Program-made: the position numbers and the translations under genes
Part shown: one piece after another, positions 1 to 10,038 of the stretch
Position numbering within the stretch: position 1 is the stretch's first letter
Layout: each line of letters opens with the position of its first letter
Notes under the pieces: model-generated
The model's database searches: none
The model's input: the letters and a program-made list of their open reading frames with translations, nothing else
What the model was told of the DNA's origin: nothing
Assembly: GCF_009389715.1 (NCBI RefSeq)
Contig: NC_052395.1
Coordinates: forward strand, 19,379,528-19,443,527
Length of the DNA stretch: 64,000 bases
From: Phoenix dactylifera
Lineage: Eukaryota > Streptophyta > Magnoliopsida > Arecales > Arecaceae
Direction: 5' to 3'

Positions 1-2031
1 TGGTGTTTGGTGATACAATACTTCGAAGGGAGATTTAAAATTGAGAATGGATGTGGGTAGCCTGTTTATGAGATAGGTAGCGGTGAGCAGAGCATCGATC
101 CAGAATTTGGTAGGAAGAGAAGAGTGAATTAGAAGACTGCGTGTGATTTCAAGCAAGTGACGATGCTTCCTTTCGGCTACCCCATTTTGCTCTGGGGTGT
201 ATGGCGCTGAGAATTGATGGACAATGCCAAGGGAGGAGAAGAGGGAGTGAAAACGATGATTAGCAAATTCTCCCCCGCCGTCGGAGCGAAAACGTTTAAT
301 AGAATATGTGAATTGCCGTTCAACAAGGGATTTGAAATGTAGAAATGTATCGAATACATCTGATTTACGAGCTATGGGATAGACCCATGAGTAACGAGTA
401 AAATCATCTACAAACAGTACATAGAATCGAGCAACAATGTCGGAGCTTGGAGGAGAGGGGCCCCAAACGTCGGAGTGGATGAGTTCAAGAGGAGACTGTG
501 TAGTCCTGGAGTGTAAACCGAAAGGAAGTCGACTGCTTTTGGCTAGGCAGCATGACTGGCAGAGAGTTGATAATGAAGTTGGCTGGCGAAAACGGAGGGT
601 GTTGGAGAGGCGTTGTAATATGTTGTTGGCTGGATGACCTAAGCGAAGATGCCAGAGTGAAGAAGATGTGGACGCTGTGTAGGCTTTGGGGAATGCTGAG
701 GAGGAAGACGACTGATGAAAGATGAATGGGATTTTGTAGAGACCATCAGAGCAGCTTCCCTGAAAAAGAATGTTGTTCGATATCTTGTCCTTGATAACGC
801 AACCAGAGGAGTCAAAAATGAGGATACAATTGTTGTCCGAAGCCAGTTTATGGACTGAAAGAAGGTTGTGGGAGATGTGTGGAGTATGTAATAATGTAGA
901 GAGTTGAAATGTGTGTGAGGGAGTGTGAAGGATACCTGAACCAGTATGACTGATATCAGTTGAGGAGCCATCACCGAGTAGGACTTTATCTGAGCCAGAG
1001 TAAGAACATGGTTGATGAACCAAAGATGAATCGGGTGTCATATGTGATGATGCCCCGCTGTCGATGACCCAGTCTCCAGAGGAAGATCCAGTAGATGAGT
1101 GAGCTATGTGTGCTTGAGGTCGAGGAAATGAGGGAGCATTTCCTTGATAGTTAGGATCCAGTCGAAACCAGCAGCGGGCTGTGGAATGACCCTGCTTGTG
1201 ACAAATCTGACATTCAATGGGAGATTTGGACTCCCTGCTTTGAGAGGATGGAAACCAGCCTCCTGGTCTTGTGCGACCCCGTCCTCGAGATGAAGAGAAG
1301 AAGCGACCACGACCGCGTCCTCGGGCTGCCATGAGAGCAAAGGAGCTATCAAATGCAGAGTGTTGCCTGTCTTTGGAGTTCATGATGATTTCTTCACTGC
1401 AGAGGAGAGCATACAGTTCATCAAGAGATATGGTGGAAGACCGAATGCGAATAGCTGTGGCGAAGGAATCGTAACAGGTTGGTAAGCCATTGAGGATGTA
1501 GAGAATTATATCCTCAGTGTCTGGACTGGAACCAGTAGCTGCCAGTGCATCGATCTTGGACCGGACCTCATTGAGATACTGTTGCATAGACAGATTATTC
1601 TTCCGAATATTATGGAGCTCATTTTTCAGTTGAATGATGTGAGTCCGAGTAGCTGAATTCAGCCGAGTATCTAGAGTCCTCCAGATCTGGTGACAGTGTT
1701 CTAAATTGACCACAAAAGGGAGAAGAGATGGAGAGATGGTGGAATATAGTGCAGTGGATAGAAATTGGTCTGTGAGTGACGAATTTTCGAATTCTTCTGG
1801 ATCAATGGTGGTTGCTGAGGGAGCTTTGTCATCAAGAAAACTCAGGAAACCACTTGCCTTGAAGATGCGAGTGATTTGAGAGCGCTAGGTAAGGTAATTT
1901 TCGGCAGTAAGCTGGGTCGGAACCAGAGATTGGATCCGGGTAATGAGGAATTTCAGGTTTGGGGAGATAGCGAAGTTGGAAAAGCTTCCACAGGCTTCGT
2001 TGGGTTTGTTTGCTGACCCCGGCGATGCCAT
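1..2031 (-). pseudogene. Copia gag-pol polyprotein, partial, one internal stop
   Basis: The ATG at 2031 starts MASPGSANKPNE. The frame carries a Retrotran_gag_2/UBN2-type gag, a CCHC knuckle (CQICHKQGHSTARC, near 1200), the aspartic protease motif (WVIDSGASSHM, near 1070-1040), the pre-integrase HLRLGHP box (near 590) and integrase motifs including the D/E-type segment TPEQNGVAERKH (near 200-165). The frame of the start codon and of the protease agree, and I saw no other stop up to position 1. One TAG at 1887-1885, after NYLT in gag, interrupts it; a TGG-to-TAG change would explain it. An in-frame ATG at 2130 is possible but lies before the gag similarity. Polyprotein expression needs read-through of this stop. 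Confidence 0.88.
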
Positions 2032-2145
2032 GTCTTCGTCGTAAAGAGGAGGTAAGACCACTTCAAGGTTGATAGAGTCGTATGACATGAACTGTGAATG
2101 AGGAAGACTGGTTAGAGCCTGCGAACACACAGGGAGGATTCCCCT

Positions 2146-2157
2146 GCTCTGATACCA
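2146..2157 (-). promoter_or_regulatory. Primer-binding site (initiator tRNA-Met)
   Basis: The minus strand reads TGGTATCAGAGC directly after the LTR. This is complementary to the 3' end of initiator methionine tRNA, the usual primer for plant Copia reverse transcription. Confidence 0.88.
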
Positions 2158-2405
2158 TGAAATAATTAGTCGCTGGGACTATTATACCCTGGCACAAACT
2201 CTAAACAGTAACTGGCACGGCAACTTAAGTCTGAATCATATTTGTGAGGGAGGAAGAGAAGAGGAGGTGATGAAGAAGATAGTCACCATTCATTTCATCT
2301 TATTCATCCACAACAAGAGAGGAGAAGGCGGAGGTTTTATAATCCTCCTGAGAACCTTCTGGATATGAAGGTTTGTTACAGTTTGTTAGGGAGAAACTAA
2401 CTTCA
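2158..2405 (-). repeat. 5' LTR of the Copia element
   Basis: The segment starts TGAAGTTAG and ends TATTTCA on the minus strand, giving the expected TG...CA ends with a short inverted TGAA/TTCA. It lies immediately upstream of the primer-binding site. At about 248 bp it is short but normal for Copia. The partner LTR is not in the window. Confidence 0.82.
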
Positions 2406-2455
2406 TGTGCTGGTGCTTCCGTGAGTGGTCTGGTGGGAATTGAGTGGAGTTAACA

Positions 2456-2739
2456 CCGTCGACCTCGCCGCCGTCTGAGGTAAGCCTTCCATTCTTCTTC
2501 TCTTCCTCCTCCTCCTCCTCCTCCTCCTCTTTGTTTTCTTCTTGTTTTTAACGCTCGCCCGGCCCCCTCTCCTCATCCTCTCTCGGTTGAGCCCCATCCC
2601 TAGCCCCGATCGGCGATCGACGATTCCGCTTCTCCGCCGCCGTCGACCTCGCCGCCGTCTGAGGTAAGCCTCCCATTCTCCTTCTCTTCCTCCTCCTCCT
2701 CCTCCTCCTCCTCTTTGTTTTCTTCTTGTTTTTAACGCT
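2456..2739 (+). repeat. Duplicated ~100-bp GC/TCC-rich leader segment
   Basis: 2456-2555 and 2640-2739 are near-identical: CCGTCGACCTCGCCGCC, then GTCTGAGGTAAGCC, a (TCC)n tract, and TTTTTAACGCT. Both copies carry a possible splice donor (GAG/GTAAGCC). The segment resembles a 5' untranslated leader and precedes the small ORF at 2767. A local tandem-type duplication is the simplest reading. Confidence 0.85.
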
Positions 2740-2850
2740 TCTGCTGCAACTTCTTTATCGATTGGGATGAAGAAGGGAAGAGATGAGAATAAGGTAGGGA
2801 ATGCCGAACCAAAATTTTCCGGAGGGTCGATAAAGAAGTTGCAGCAGAAG
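2738..2850. repeat. 24-bp perfect inverted repeat around the small ORF start
   Basis: 2738-2761 (starting CTTCTGCTGCAACTTC) is the exact reverse complement of 2827-2850. The 65-nt spacer contains the ATG of the small ORF at 2767, and the right arm lies inside the ORF. In RNA this would put the start codon in the loop of a 24-bp stem. Confidence 0.9.
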
Positions 2851-2934
2851 CAGCAGCAGAACGGGCCGAAGCCGCTATGGTTTGCTCCAGAGTTCGATGG
2901 GCTTCACTGTTTTGAGATCATGGTCTCCCACTGA
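2767..2934 (+). CDS. Small 55-aa ORF, plant-specific protein or gene relic
   Basis: The ATG at 2767 opens 55 codons rich in Lys and Gln (MKKGRDENKVGNAEPKFSGG at the start), ending in KPLWFAPEFDGLHCFEIMV and a TGA. The PLW-x-AP-x-FDGL-x-CFE pattern resembles, from memory only, the C-terminal tail of a plant-specific protein family of unknown function. It has a leader-like upstream region, but the Copia insertion and leader duplication just upstream may have disrupted its promoter. No domain was assigned. It may be a complete small gene, a terminal exon, or a retro-copied fragment. Confidence 0.4.
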   Translation: MKKGRDENKVGNAEPKFSGGSIKKLQQKQQQNGPKPLWFAPEFDGLHCFEIMVSH

Positions 2935-5400
2935 GAATCCTCTTTTTCATTATTTCGAGTTCCAAGTATCTTTGTTGAAGTTTAGATTCATGTTTTGAAT
3001 CCACTGTTTGTAATGATCAGTCGAGTTCCCACTGTTTCGAGTTCCCACTGTTTTGAATCCACTGTTTGTAATGATCAGTCGAGTTCCAAGTATCTTTGTT
3101 GAAGTTTAGATTCATGTTGACATCATTCTATTATATGTCTAAAATGTTGATATTAATTAGGAGGCAAGGATTTAGTCATATTCAAATTTAAGCAAAAGTA
3201 TGCGACTTTAGAAGGGAAAGAGGGCCTTCTCTTGAAGCATAAACTGCTGGTTGGAGAGTAAAAAAATGTACCATGTTGGTAGCAGTATAAGCTTATGAGA
3301 CTAAAGAGCAATCTCATGAAATTCCTTTGTCTAGAAGAAAAGGTAATTGATGGGGTTCTGATATAGGGTATTGCGTTTAACTTTCATGCAAAAGTTATTA
3401 GCTAAAGCTCAAAATGTTTGATGGAATAATGCACGCTCTAATGGGGTGAAACATGTAAGAAAGTTCAGAAAGTTTTACTATTACTTGGAGCAATAGACTT
3501 TGAGGATTATAGGTATTCAACAAGATGTTGACTTATAAAGACTAGATGGGTCATCATAGTTGTGCTGAAATGACAAAAGTAAAAAAACTGTCGCCATCAT
3601 GTTTGTAATGAAAAGAAATAATTTTAAGATGCTCCAACAACGGTCAGATATTCTTACAAGGCCACTTCTGTAATGACAAATACAAAGTTTACTTTGTTAA
3701 GTTCCAGAATGTAGTATGGTTGTGGGGGAGCAGATGATATTTAGCTTTTCAAGTGTCTCTTCTGAAGGGCTGAACTGGAAGGATCTGTAGAATGAGGTGG
3801 TCATATAATAGAGTATGTTGGTGAAGATTTTCTAGTTATTTAAGGTGGCTAGGCAGGATATAATCTAGGAAGGAAAACTGTCGTTTTTGTGGCCAGTATT
3901 TATCTATGTTAAAGAAGAACATCTGGAGTTCAATATGAAGTGTGCAACTATTCTGGAGGATATAAAAGGGTAGTCAGATGACAATCTCTATAATGTCTCT
4001 TCATGAGATGCTTCTTGGTGTCATGAAAAGGTGTAGAGAGAGAGAGAGAGAGCCATTCCTTGTATCTAATTTGGATCCTGTATTTGTTTTCTCTTGTGTT
4101 TGAGCTTCTTGTAAGTGCTTTTCTTAGGTTCCTGTCTCACGATGCTTTTGTGAGGTTTTGTAACCTTTTTTGATGGTCACTCTTGTTCTATTAACTTAAT
4201 TGTATCTTGAAGTGTATTCTTATACATGCTATTCTGGCTATCCATTAATTTAAATTTTTGATGTAGCTAGTGAAGATCACTGGCACCTCATTTATTTCGG
4301 AGTATCTGTTGCACCTGCATTTCTTATTTAATTTTAAAGATCATACTGTTTTCTTGCTGATGCAATTATATTTTCCAATTCTCATGTACCTTGTTTCTTG
4401 TAATTGGTTGTTCGTTTATTGAATTGTAAAGATCACACTCTTCCCATTTGGTACGTTGTAAGAGTTGCCATAACTGACTGGCTTAGCCTGATGCCCTTTA
4501 TTAGAAGTCAGCCTCCAGAGTCCTTTTTCTTGCATTCATTCTACAAAGGGGTAGTCCCATAGCTCGTGTGTTTTTCTAGACCTGTTTAATAGATCCATTA
4601 AGGTCTTATAGCTTGCATCTCTTTCCTTCTTTCTTTTTGGATCTTAAACTTTCTCTTTACTATCACGTGTAGTTTTTGTTGCATATAAACCATACCTTTT
4701 GAATCAGTTCATTATTTCTATGTCTTTTGATGCATGGCTCAAATTATTTCTCTTTGTGTTCATTACTTCATTCACCTACATATCAATCTCAACAATGTCG
4801 CCTTTGGTGAACTATCTTTGAAACTCCTGCTTTTCCTCATTTTGGGGAACAATGCAGCATTGACACACTTGGCAATTTCATAAAAATCTGCCTTAGGTAT
4901 CACTAGCATGCATCATATTATAATGGTCTGGAAAGAGAAGCAATCTCCATTTCATTTAACCTATACATAATACTCCAGAGAATTGTGATATATCTTTCCA
5001 CTGTTCTGTGATGAGATAGCAAAATCAGTTACAGTCAATTGCAGTACCTTTTGGCCATTGAATTTGAATGTGACCATATTTTTCATTGTAATCCTGTAAA
5101 CATTTCTGATGACATATGTTAAAAATAGGTATTTTGTAAGCACCTTCTTGTGGTTGTGATAGAGTTGTTAACGCACAACTCATCATTCTCAGTCGAGTTC
5201 CAAGTACCTTTGTTGAAGTTTAGATTCATGTTGACATCATTCTATTATATGTCTAAAATGTTTTTTGAATCAGAAGATGGTGGGGAACTCACTAAACTAA
5301 AATAAGAGCAAAAGATGGTGGGGAACTCACTAAACTAAAATAAGAGCAAAAGATGGTGGGGAACTTTATTTAGTATAAATTTATTATTTAACCAAATATT
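2935..5400. other. Non-coding stretch with 73-bp flanking direct repeats and a 38-bp tandem repeat
   Basis: No credible gene. A 73-bp segment (CAGTCGAGTTCCAAGTA to AAAATGTT) occurs at 3076-3148 and again at 5190-5262 with one clear mismatch; a third partial copy of its first part lies at 2956-2994. A 38-bp unit (AAGATGGTGGGGAACTCACT...) is repeated about 2.4 times at 5274-5366. A (GA)n tract sits near 4034-4052. The 2-kb interval between the 73-bp copies is AT-rich and unrecognised. Confidence 0.7.
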
Positions 5401-5430
5401 GATTCTTTTTTGTGCATACCAGGTAACAAT

Positions 5431-7263
5431 ATGCCCCGAGGGAGACGATTTAGAGATGTGGAGTTCCAGCATTCTCAGGTGGGATCTACTTCTGATCAGT
5501 CCCAGCAGTCATGTGAGCACCAGCAGCATGAGTCAGAATCTCAGCGCGAGCCTCCTGCTGATTGTCCGGAGGATGAGCTCCGGATCCAGGGTAATTCGAT
5601 TTAAAGTTATGTTCATATTTGTCTTCAACTTTTTAAGACATATTTTATTTAATTTTAATAGATGGACAAGGGACGGTGAGGACGAGACGGGGACCCACCC
5701 AAGCAAAGGATGTGTGGAAGCTTCCTCCGGGTGAGAAGATCATCATCCGATGCAACGAATTGGGGCAGCCCATCAATAGAGCTGGAAGTCTACTATCAAG
5801 CTTTTTAGGATCGGTTGCACGCAAGGGTCAGCTGTGTCCACTCAACTATACGAAGTGGAATGACATGCTTCCTTCGTATAAGGTTGAGCTTCTTAGACTT
5901 ATACAGGTAATGAATTGAATTTATTCTTTTTAATTCGACACCTCCTGTATATTAATTTGCTTAGTATCATAATTTTATTTTAGATGTTTAATATTATTAT
6001 AACATTCTGAATCTTGTTGTAGGGTAAGTTTGTACTCCCTCCAGAGAGCCATGATTGGGTGCTAAAGTCCCTCAATCGCAAATGGAAAGAATATAAAGCA
6101 AAATTGAAGACGGACTTCAAGCGCGAGGGTATGACAGAGGAGGAGGTTGCTCGTGAGACTCCTCCTGATGTATACCCTCAGCAGTGGAGGGAGCTTGTTC
6201 ATTACTGGTTTTCTGAAAGAGGACAGGTCACGTATATTGTTTCAATATCTTCTATTATCTTTATTATTAATATAGATTGCAAATATATACATTGAATCAT
6301 ATTATACTGTGTGCTTTTATTTTAGCAGACATATTCTAATATTGGTAGAGCTGCACGAGCATCTCAAGCAGTTCCTCATACTTCAGGCTCGAAGAGTTAT
6401 GCGAGACGTAGAAATGAATTCGTAAGTTCTTTTGAAACTATTTGAAACTCTACTAACATATAGCACGTATCATGATATATAGTTTGCCCATATACTTTCC
6501 GTATGTGTAGATAGTAGAGCATGGAAGGGAGCCTGGTGAGGTAGAGTTTTATAAGATGACCCACACTCACCGAGATGGCAGCTTTGTCCGGGACGAGTCG
6601 AGAGATATAGTTGTATGTATTATGTATTCATTTTTTATTTTATCATAATTTTTTAATTAATTTTACTTCTTTTAAATTATTAATGTGACTGTTTGTTTTT
6701 TTGAGAGAGATATAGGAAAGAGCTACAAATCTTATTTCAGAGCGCATCGGGGAGTCATCATCATCCGACGCGGCCAGTCATGTCGAGGCTCAGGTCTATG
6801 CCGAATTGATGGGCTCAGAACGTTATGGTCGCGTGAGGGGTTACGGTATCGGAGTTACCCCCACTCAGCTGTCTGCGGTGAGCCGATATACCCAAGATGC
6901 CAGACAAGGTACTAGCACTGCAGAGGTTTGTAGTTTGAAGACAGAGATGGCACAGATAAAGCAGTCATATGAGACAAGGATAGAGGAGATGAGGCAGAGT
7001 CATATGACTGATATGGCTGAGTTGAAGCAAAGCCAAGAGTTGAAGATACAATCTTTGCAAGACCAGCTTGACCATATTTCATCCTTTTTGCAGAGATTTG
7101 CTCCTCCGGTACATAACTAAATCTATTTGAATATTTTATGTAATTATAATGTATTCTTGTATGAGCGTGATGACTTTCGTATTTTTAGTTTCTAAAATAT
7201 TTTTTTTTCTTGTAGGTTGATGATACTTCAACTAGTCGTAGAGATGATGATGCCGACCCTTGA
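5431..7263 (+). pseudogene. CACTA-encoded Transposase_24 (TNP1-like) protein, one frameshift
   Basis: Exons are read at 5431-5590, 5662-5906, 6023-6226, 6329-6421, 6511-6612, about 6708-7108 and 7216-7263, all with GT-AG borders; phases agree through exon 5. The first 320 bases of coding are Ser/Gln-rich. The central part matches the plant Ptta/En/Spm family (VLKSLNRKWKEYKAKLK, then YPQQWRELVHYWFSE, then EVEFYKMTHTHRDGSF). The last large exon has an amphipathic helix with ELKQSQELKIQSLQDQ-type repeats, a likely coiled coil. A run of four G at 6749-6752 shifts the frame; five G would join SASG to ESSSSDAASHVEAQV. The protein normally binds element DNA. Confidence 0.82.
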
Positions 7264-7440
7264 TACATATTGTAGATTGTGTACGTAGGAATTTGACTTG
7301 TATGTTTTTAAAATTTTGGAGATTCCTTTGATTAATCTTGTATGATGATCATGAGATCTTTTTTGAGCAACATGATAATTAATTGCTTTTCTAATTAATT
7401 GCTGTGAGTTCATTTTGAATCATATTTTATTCTATGAGCA

Positions 7441-7524
7441 GGTCACTTGACAGCTAGGAGGGATGTCTACAGCTTCGGGGTTGTCCTTCTTGAGCTCTTG
7501 ACAGGACGCCGGTCCGTGGACAAG
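7441..7524 (+). pseudogene. Captured kinase exon fragment (RLCK-VII, subdomain IX region)
   Basis: Translates as [20 protein letters not shown] followed by TGRRSVDK. The [17 protein letters not shown] block is the hallmark of plant receptor-like cytoplasmic kinase subfamily VII (PBL/RIPK type). It is preceded by an acceptor-like AG at 7439-7440 and followed by non-kinase sequence. Only 28 codons are present, so it cannot encode an active kinase. Confidence 0.82.
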
Positions 7525-7716
7525 ATATTCTATATTTTCTGATTGTATCAATCTTTTTTCTGAATGGAACAGGCATGGAGGCAGGGCTTATGCTTTGTGA
7601 TTGCCAGCTTGTCCCAGGATCACTACAGATTGGCATTTATGGACGACTTTGTACGTACGGATCACTTGATACCATTTTCAAATTATTGATCATATTGTTT
7701 CTTGATGCATATTTAG

Positions 7717-7824
7717 ATTGAACCTCACCCTATGTTCCCATATAACATGTTGCGAGAATGGTCTTCGAGGGAAGTCACTGTAATCAGGGTAAAAAGAGGC
7801 AGGGTTTCATTGGAGGAGGCTTAA
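7717..7824 (+). other. Possible captured exon, unrecognised
   Basis: Behind an acceptor-like TTTAG lies a 35-codon open stretch reading IEPHPMFPYNMLREWSSREV and then TVIRVKRGRVSLEEA before TAA. The composition looks like conserved protein rather than noise, but I do not recognise the family. It sits in the same foreign 1.8-kb segment as the kinase fragments. A second exon-like piece (GMEAGLMLCDCQLVPGSLQI) starts near 7573 behind AACAG. Confidence 0.35.
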
Positions 7825-9041
7825 TGCTAGAATAACCATATGAACACAGCTCTTTTACAATCCATGTGAGGAATCCGACCAACAACATACATACGTTTCA
7901 ATTAGTCATACCACTGTACTTCTTTTACTTTTCCTAGTGCTGGTTGTCATTCTCTGTGTTACTTGTCCCATCATTTTCATTCCTTTCATTTCACTAGCAA
8001 GTTGAAATCTCAGGGCTTTTATAATAGAAGAACATTGGTCACTTGTTTGTCAAAAAAGTTGCTCAAATTTGTTTTAGAGGTTTCATAATTTGCCACCAAT
8101 TAAAATATGGTTTTGTAAACTTTCGTTAAGCATCAATTTCATTTGAATAACTTAATTTAGAGCAACATCCATGTCACCAGTAAATAATACCAGATGACTT
8201 GCATAATATTTTAACAATGGCTTTCTACTGTAACGTGAAAAAAAAAATTATTGTACTTTCCTCAGTAAATGGATCCCCCTGCTCATTTGTCTGATAAACC
8301 TGCAAACATGCCAGCTCTAAATCTTAGGGGTTTCATCAACATAGGAAGTAGTAGACACAAGGTACTTTCAGTTGCTCAGTTTGATCATCAGCTAAATCAT
8401 TAACAGTTTGCCCTAAATTTTAGTAGAATCAGTACCACAAAGCAAAATCCTACCGAACATATTATCTTGTTCATATTCATTTCAACTGGTACACGAAATG
8501 CTCTTTAACATTAGTCAAATGAAAATTACAATCTTCCCTCACTGAGATGAGAGGCTGATTCAGATATGACCGTCTGTTAAAAGCCTAAATTTACTATAAA
8601 AAAAGCATCAGAATGAATGGTTATGCTACAGATCTGTACCTGCACAGAACTCTGCATCTGAGAACCTTCTCCTGAACATAACCATTCTCGCATTGACAGG
8701 ATTTTTATATTTTTATTGTATTAAGCTGCCTATATTAATGCAATAGAAATCGATAACACGATAATCTTATAATTGTTTTACTATAGCTGACAGGTTAGCA
8801 TGTGAATTTGTGAATGTTACGTTTGTGGAGATTACTTAATGTTTTATGACTCTTAGAACCCTACTTCCTCAAGGCTCATTGTAGTTTTGCAGCACACACT
8901 TTCTATTATTATATAATCTAACCCAATAAATGGTAATTTTTGTTGTTGCAGTCGCAAGAATTCTTTCAATATCTTTTAGAATGTTTAATGACAATACTCG
9001 CCCGAGCAAGGAGCGGAGCAGAGCAGAGCTTAAGAAGACTC

Positions 9042-9170
9042 CGGTCTGTGGACAAGACTCGCCCGAGCAAGGAGCAGAGCTTGGTTGACTGGGCTCGCCC
9101 TAAGCTTAATGACAATATTGTAGAGATGATGATGCCGACCCTTGATACATATTGTAGATTGTGTACGTAG
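9042..9170 (+). pseudogene. Captured kinase fragment fused to the CACTA 3' end
   Basis: Translates as RSVDKTRPSKEQSLVDWARP and KLNDN, which in RLCK-VII kinases directly follows the TGRRSVDK seen at 7524; the two pieces therefore come from one kinase gene. The frame continues without a stop into the duplicated transposon tail (IVEMMMPTLDTYCRLCT, stop at 9170). Upstream, 8994-9041 repeats part of the same segment in another frame (TRPSKE again), so the capture includes an internal duplication. An ATG-less open frame extends back to about 8940. Confidence 0.8.
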
Positions 9171-9379
9171 GAATTTGATTTGTATGTTTTTAGAATGTTT
9201 TTGAAGTACAATGTAATCAAATATGATAATATGAATGTAATCAAAGTTCTTGTTTGTGACTCGTATTTTGTTATATATGTGATTCAGTGTATTTGTTTCT
9301 ATTGTTTTGTTAGAATTTAATGTACACAGAGTACTTAAAAATTACTTTCATAAAATTTTTTTTAAAAAAAAAAATTTAA

Positions 9380-9865
9380 TGCCGACGCTTATAAGCGTCG
9401 AAAAAAACAACTGGACCGTAAACTATTGGCAGGCCTTTAACGACGCTTATAAGCGTCGGCGTCTTAGAAAACGAACGACGCTTAAAAGCGTCGGCATAGA
9501 CCGGTTAAACCCGACCCACGCCCAACCGGAACGTAAACTGGCACGCCTTTAACGACGCTTATAAGCGTCGGCGTCTTAGAAAACGAACGACGCTTAAAAG
9601 CGTCGGCATAGACCGGTCAAACCCGACCCACGCCCAACCGGAACGTAAACTGGCACGCCTTTAACGACGCTTTTAAGCGTCGGCCTAACCAACCGTTATC
9701 ACCGACGCTTATAAGCGTCGGCGTCTTATATAAGGAACGACTCACTAAAGCGTCGGCAAAGACCGACGACGCTTTTTTAACGCGTGGGCTAGGAATTCGC
9801 CGACGCTTATAAGCGTCGGTAGAGGCAAAAAAAAACCGTCGGGAGTTATTCCTTCTTTTGTAGTG
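9380..9865 (+). repeat. CACTA subterminal palindromic repeats and right TIR
   Basis: At least eight copies of a near-perfect palindrome CCGACGCTTATAAGCGTCGG, or variants with TTAAAA or TTTTAA centres, lie near 9381, 9441, 9475, 9551, 9588, 9665, 9702 and 9800. A ~120-bp unit containing two palindromes plus ACCCGACCCACGCCCAACCG is tandemly repeated. Such subterminal motifs are transposase-binding sites in En/Spm elements. The array ends in the 13-bp CACTACAAAAGAA inverted terminus. Confidence 0.9.
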
Positions 9866-10038
9866 TAAAGACCGCATCTTCTAAGGATTAATTATGCAAT
9901 CATAAAAAAAAAAAAAAAGACCCAAAGACTTGCCGATGGGAACACAAAGTTAAGAAGACAGAACACCTAAAATCATCAACAAGACACTTAGAGGGATTGA
10001 AAGATTAAACCTTGAACAGACAAGTTTGCACGGAGGGA

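Larger units (their letters stand above)
1..2405 (-). mobile_element. Ty1/Copia LTR retrotransposon, truncated by the window edge
   Basis: On the minus strand the order is LTR (2405-2158), primer-binding site (2157-2146), gag, zinc knuckle, protease, GAG-pre-integrase and integrase core, running off position 1. Protease before integrase before any reverse transcriptase is the Copia order. The RT/RNase H part and the 3' LTR lie outside the window. The element abuts the duplicated leader starting at about 2456. It looks young, because the reading frame is open apart from one stop codon. Confidence 0.93.
7239..9188 (+). repeat. ~70-bp direct repeat bracketing an inserted 1.8-kb segment
   Basis: The end of the CACTA ORF and its 3' flank (GTAGAGATGATGATGCCGAC through TTGTATGTTTTTA) occur at 7239-7308 and 9118-9188. 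The 1.8 kb between them carries the kinase fragments and is unlike the rest of the element. The arrangement suggests insertion or capture by a mechanism that duplicated the boundary, such as template switching or unequal exchange. Confidence 0.8.
5400..9865 (+). mobile_element. CACTA (En/Spm) transposon carrying captured host gene fragments
   Basis: The right terminus reads CACTACAAAAGAAGGAA on the minus strand, ending at 9865, which is a standard CACTA terminal inverted repeat. It is preceded by an array of palindromic subterminal repeats (9380-9820). Upstream is a multi-exon Transposase_24 (Ptta/En/Spm) type gene. I found no left CACTA terminus and no TNPD-like transposase, so the left border (about 5.4 kb) is approximate and the element is probably non-autonomous. 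Foreign exon-like pieces lie at 7441-7524, 7717-7824 and 9042-9116. Confidence 0.85.

Noticed and set aside
9307-9877. Open frames of 81-86 codons over the CACTA end
   Set aside because: They translate the palindromic subterminal repeats and have no independent support.
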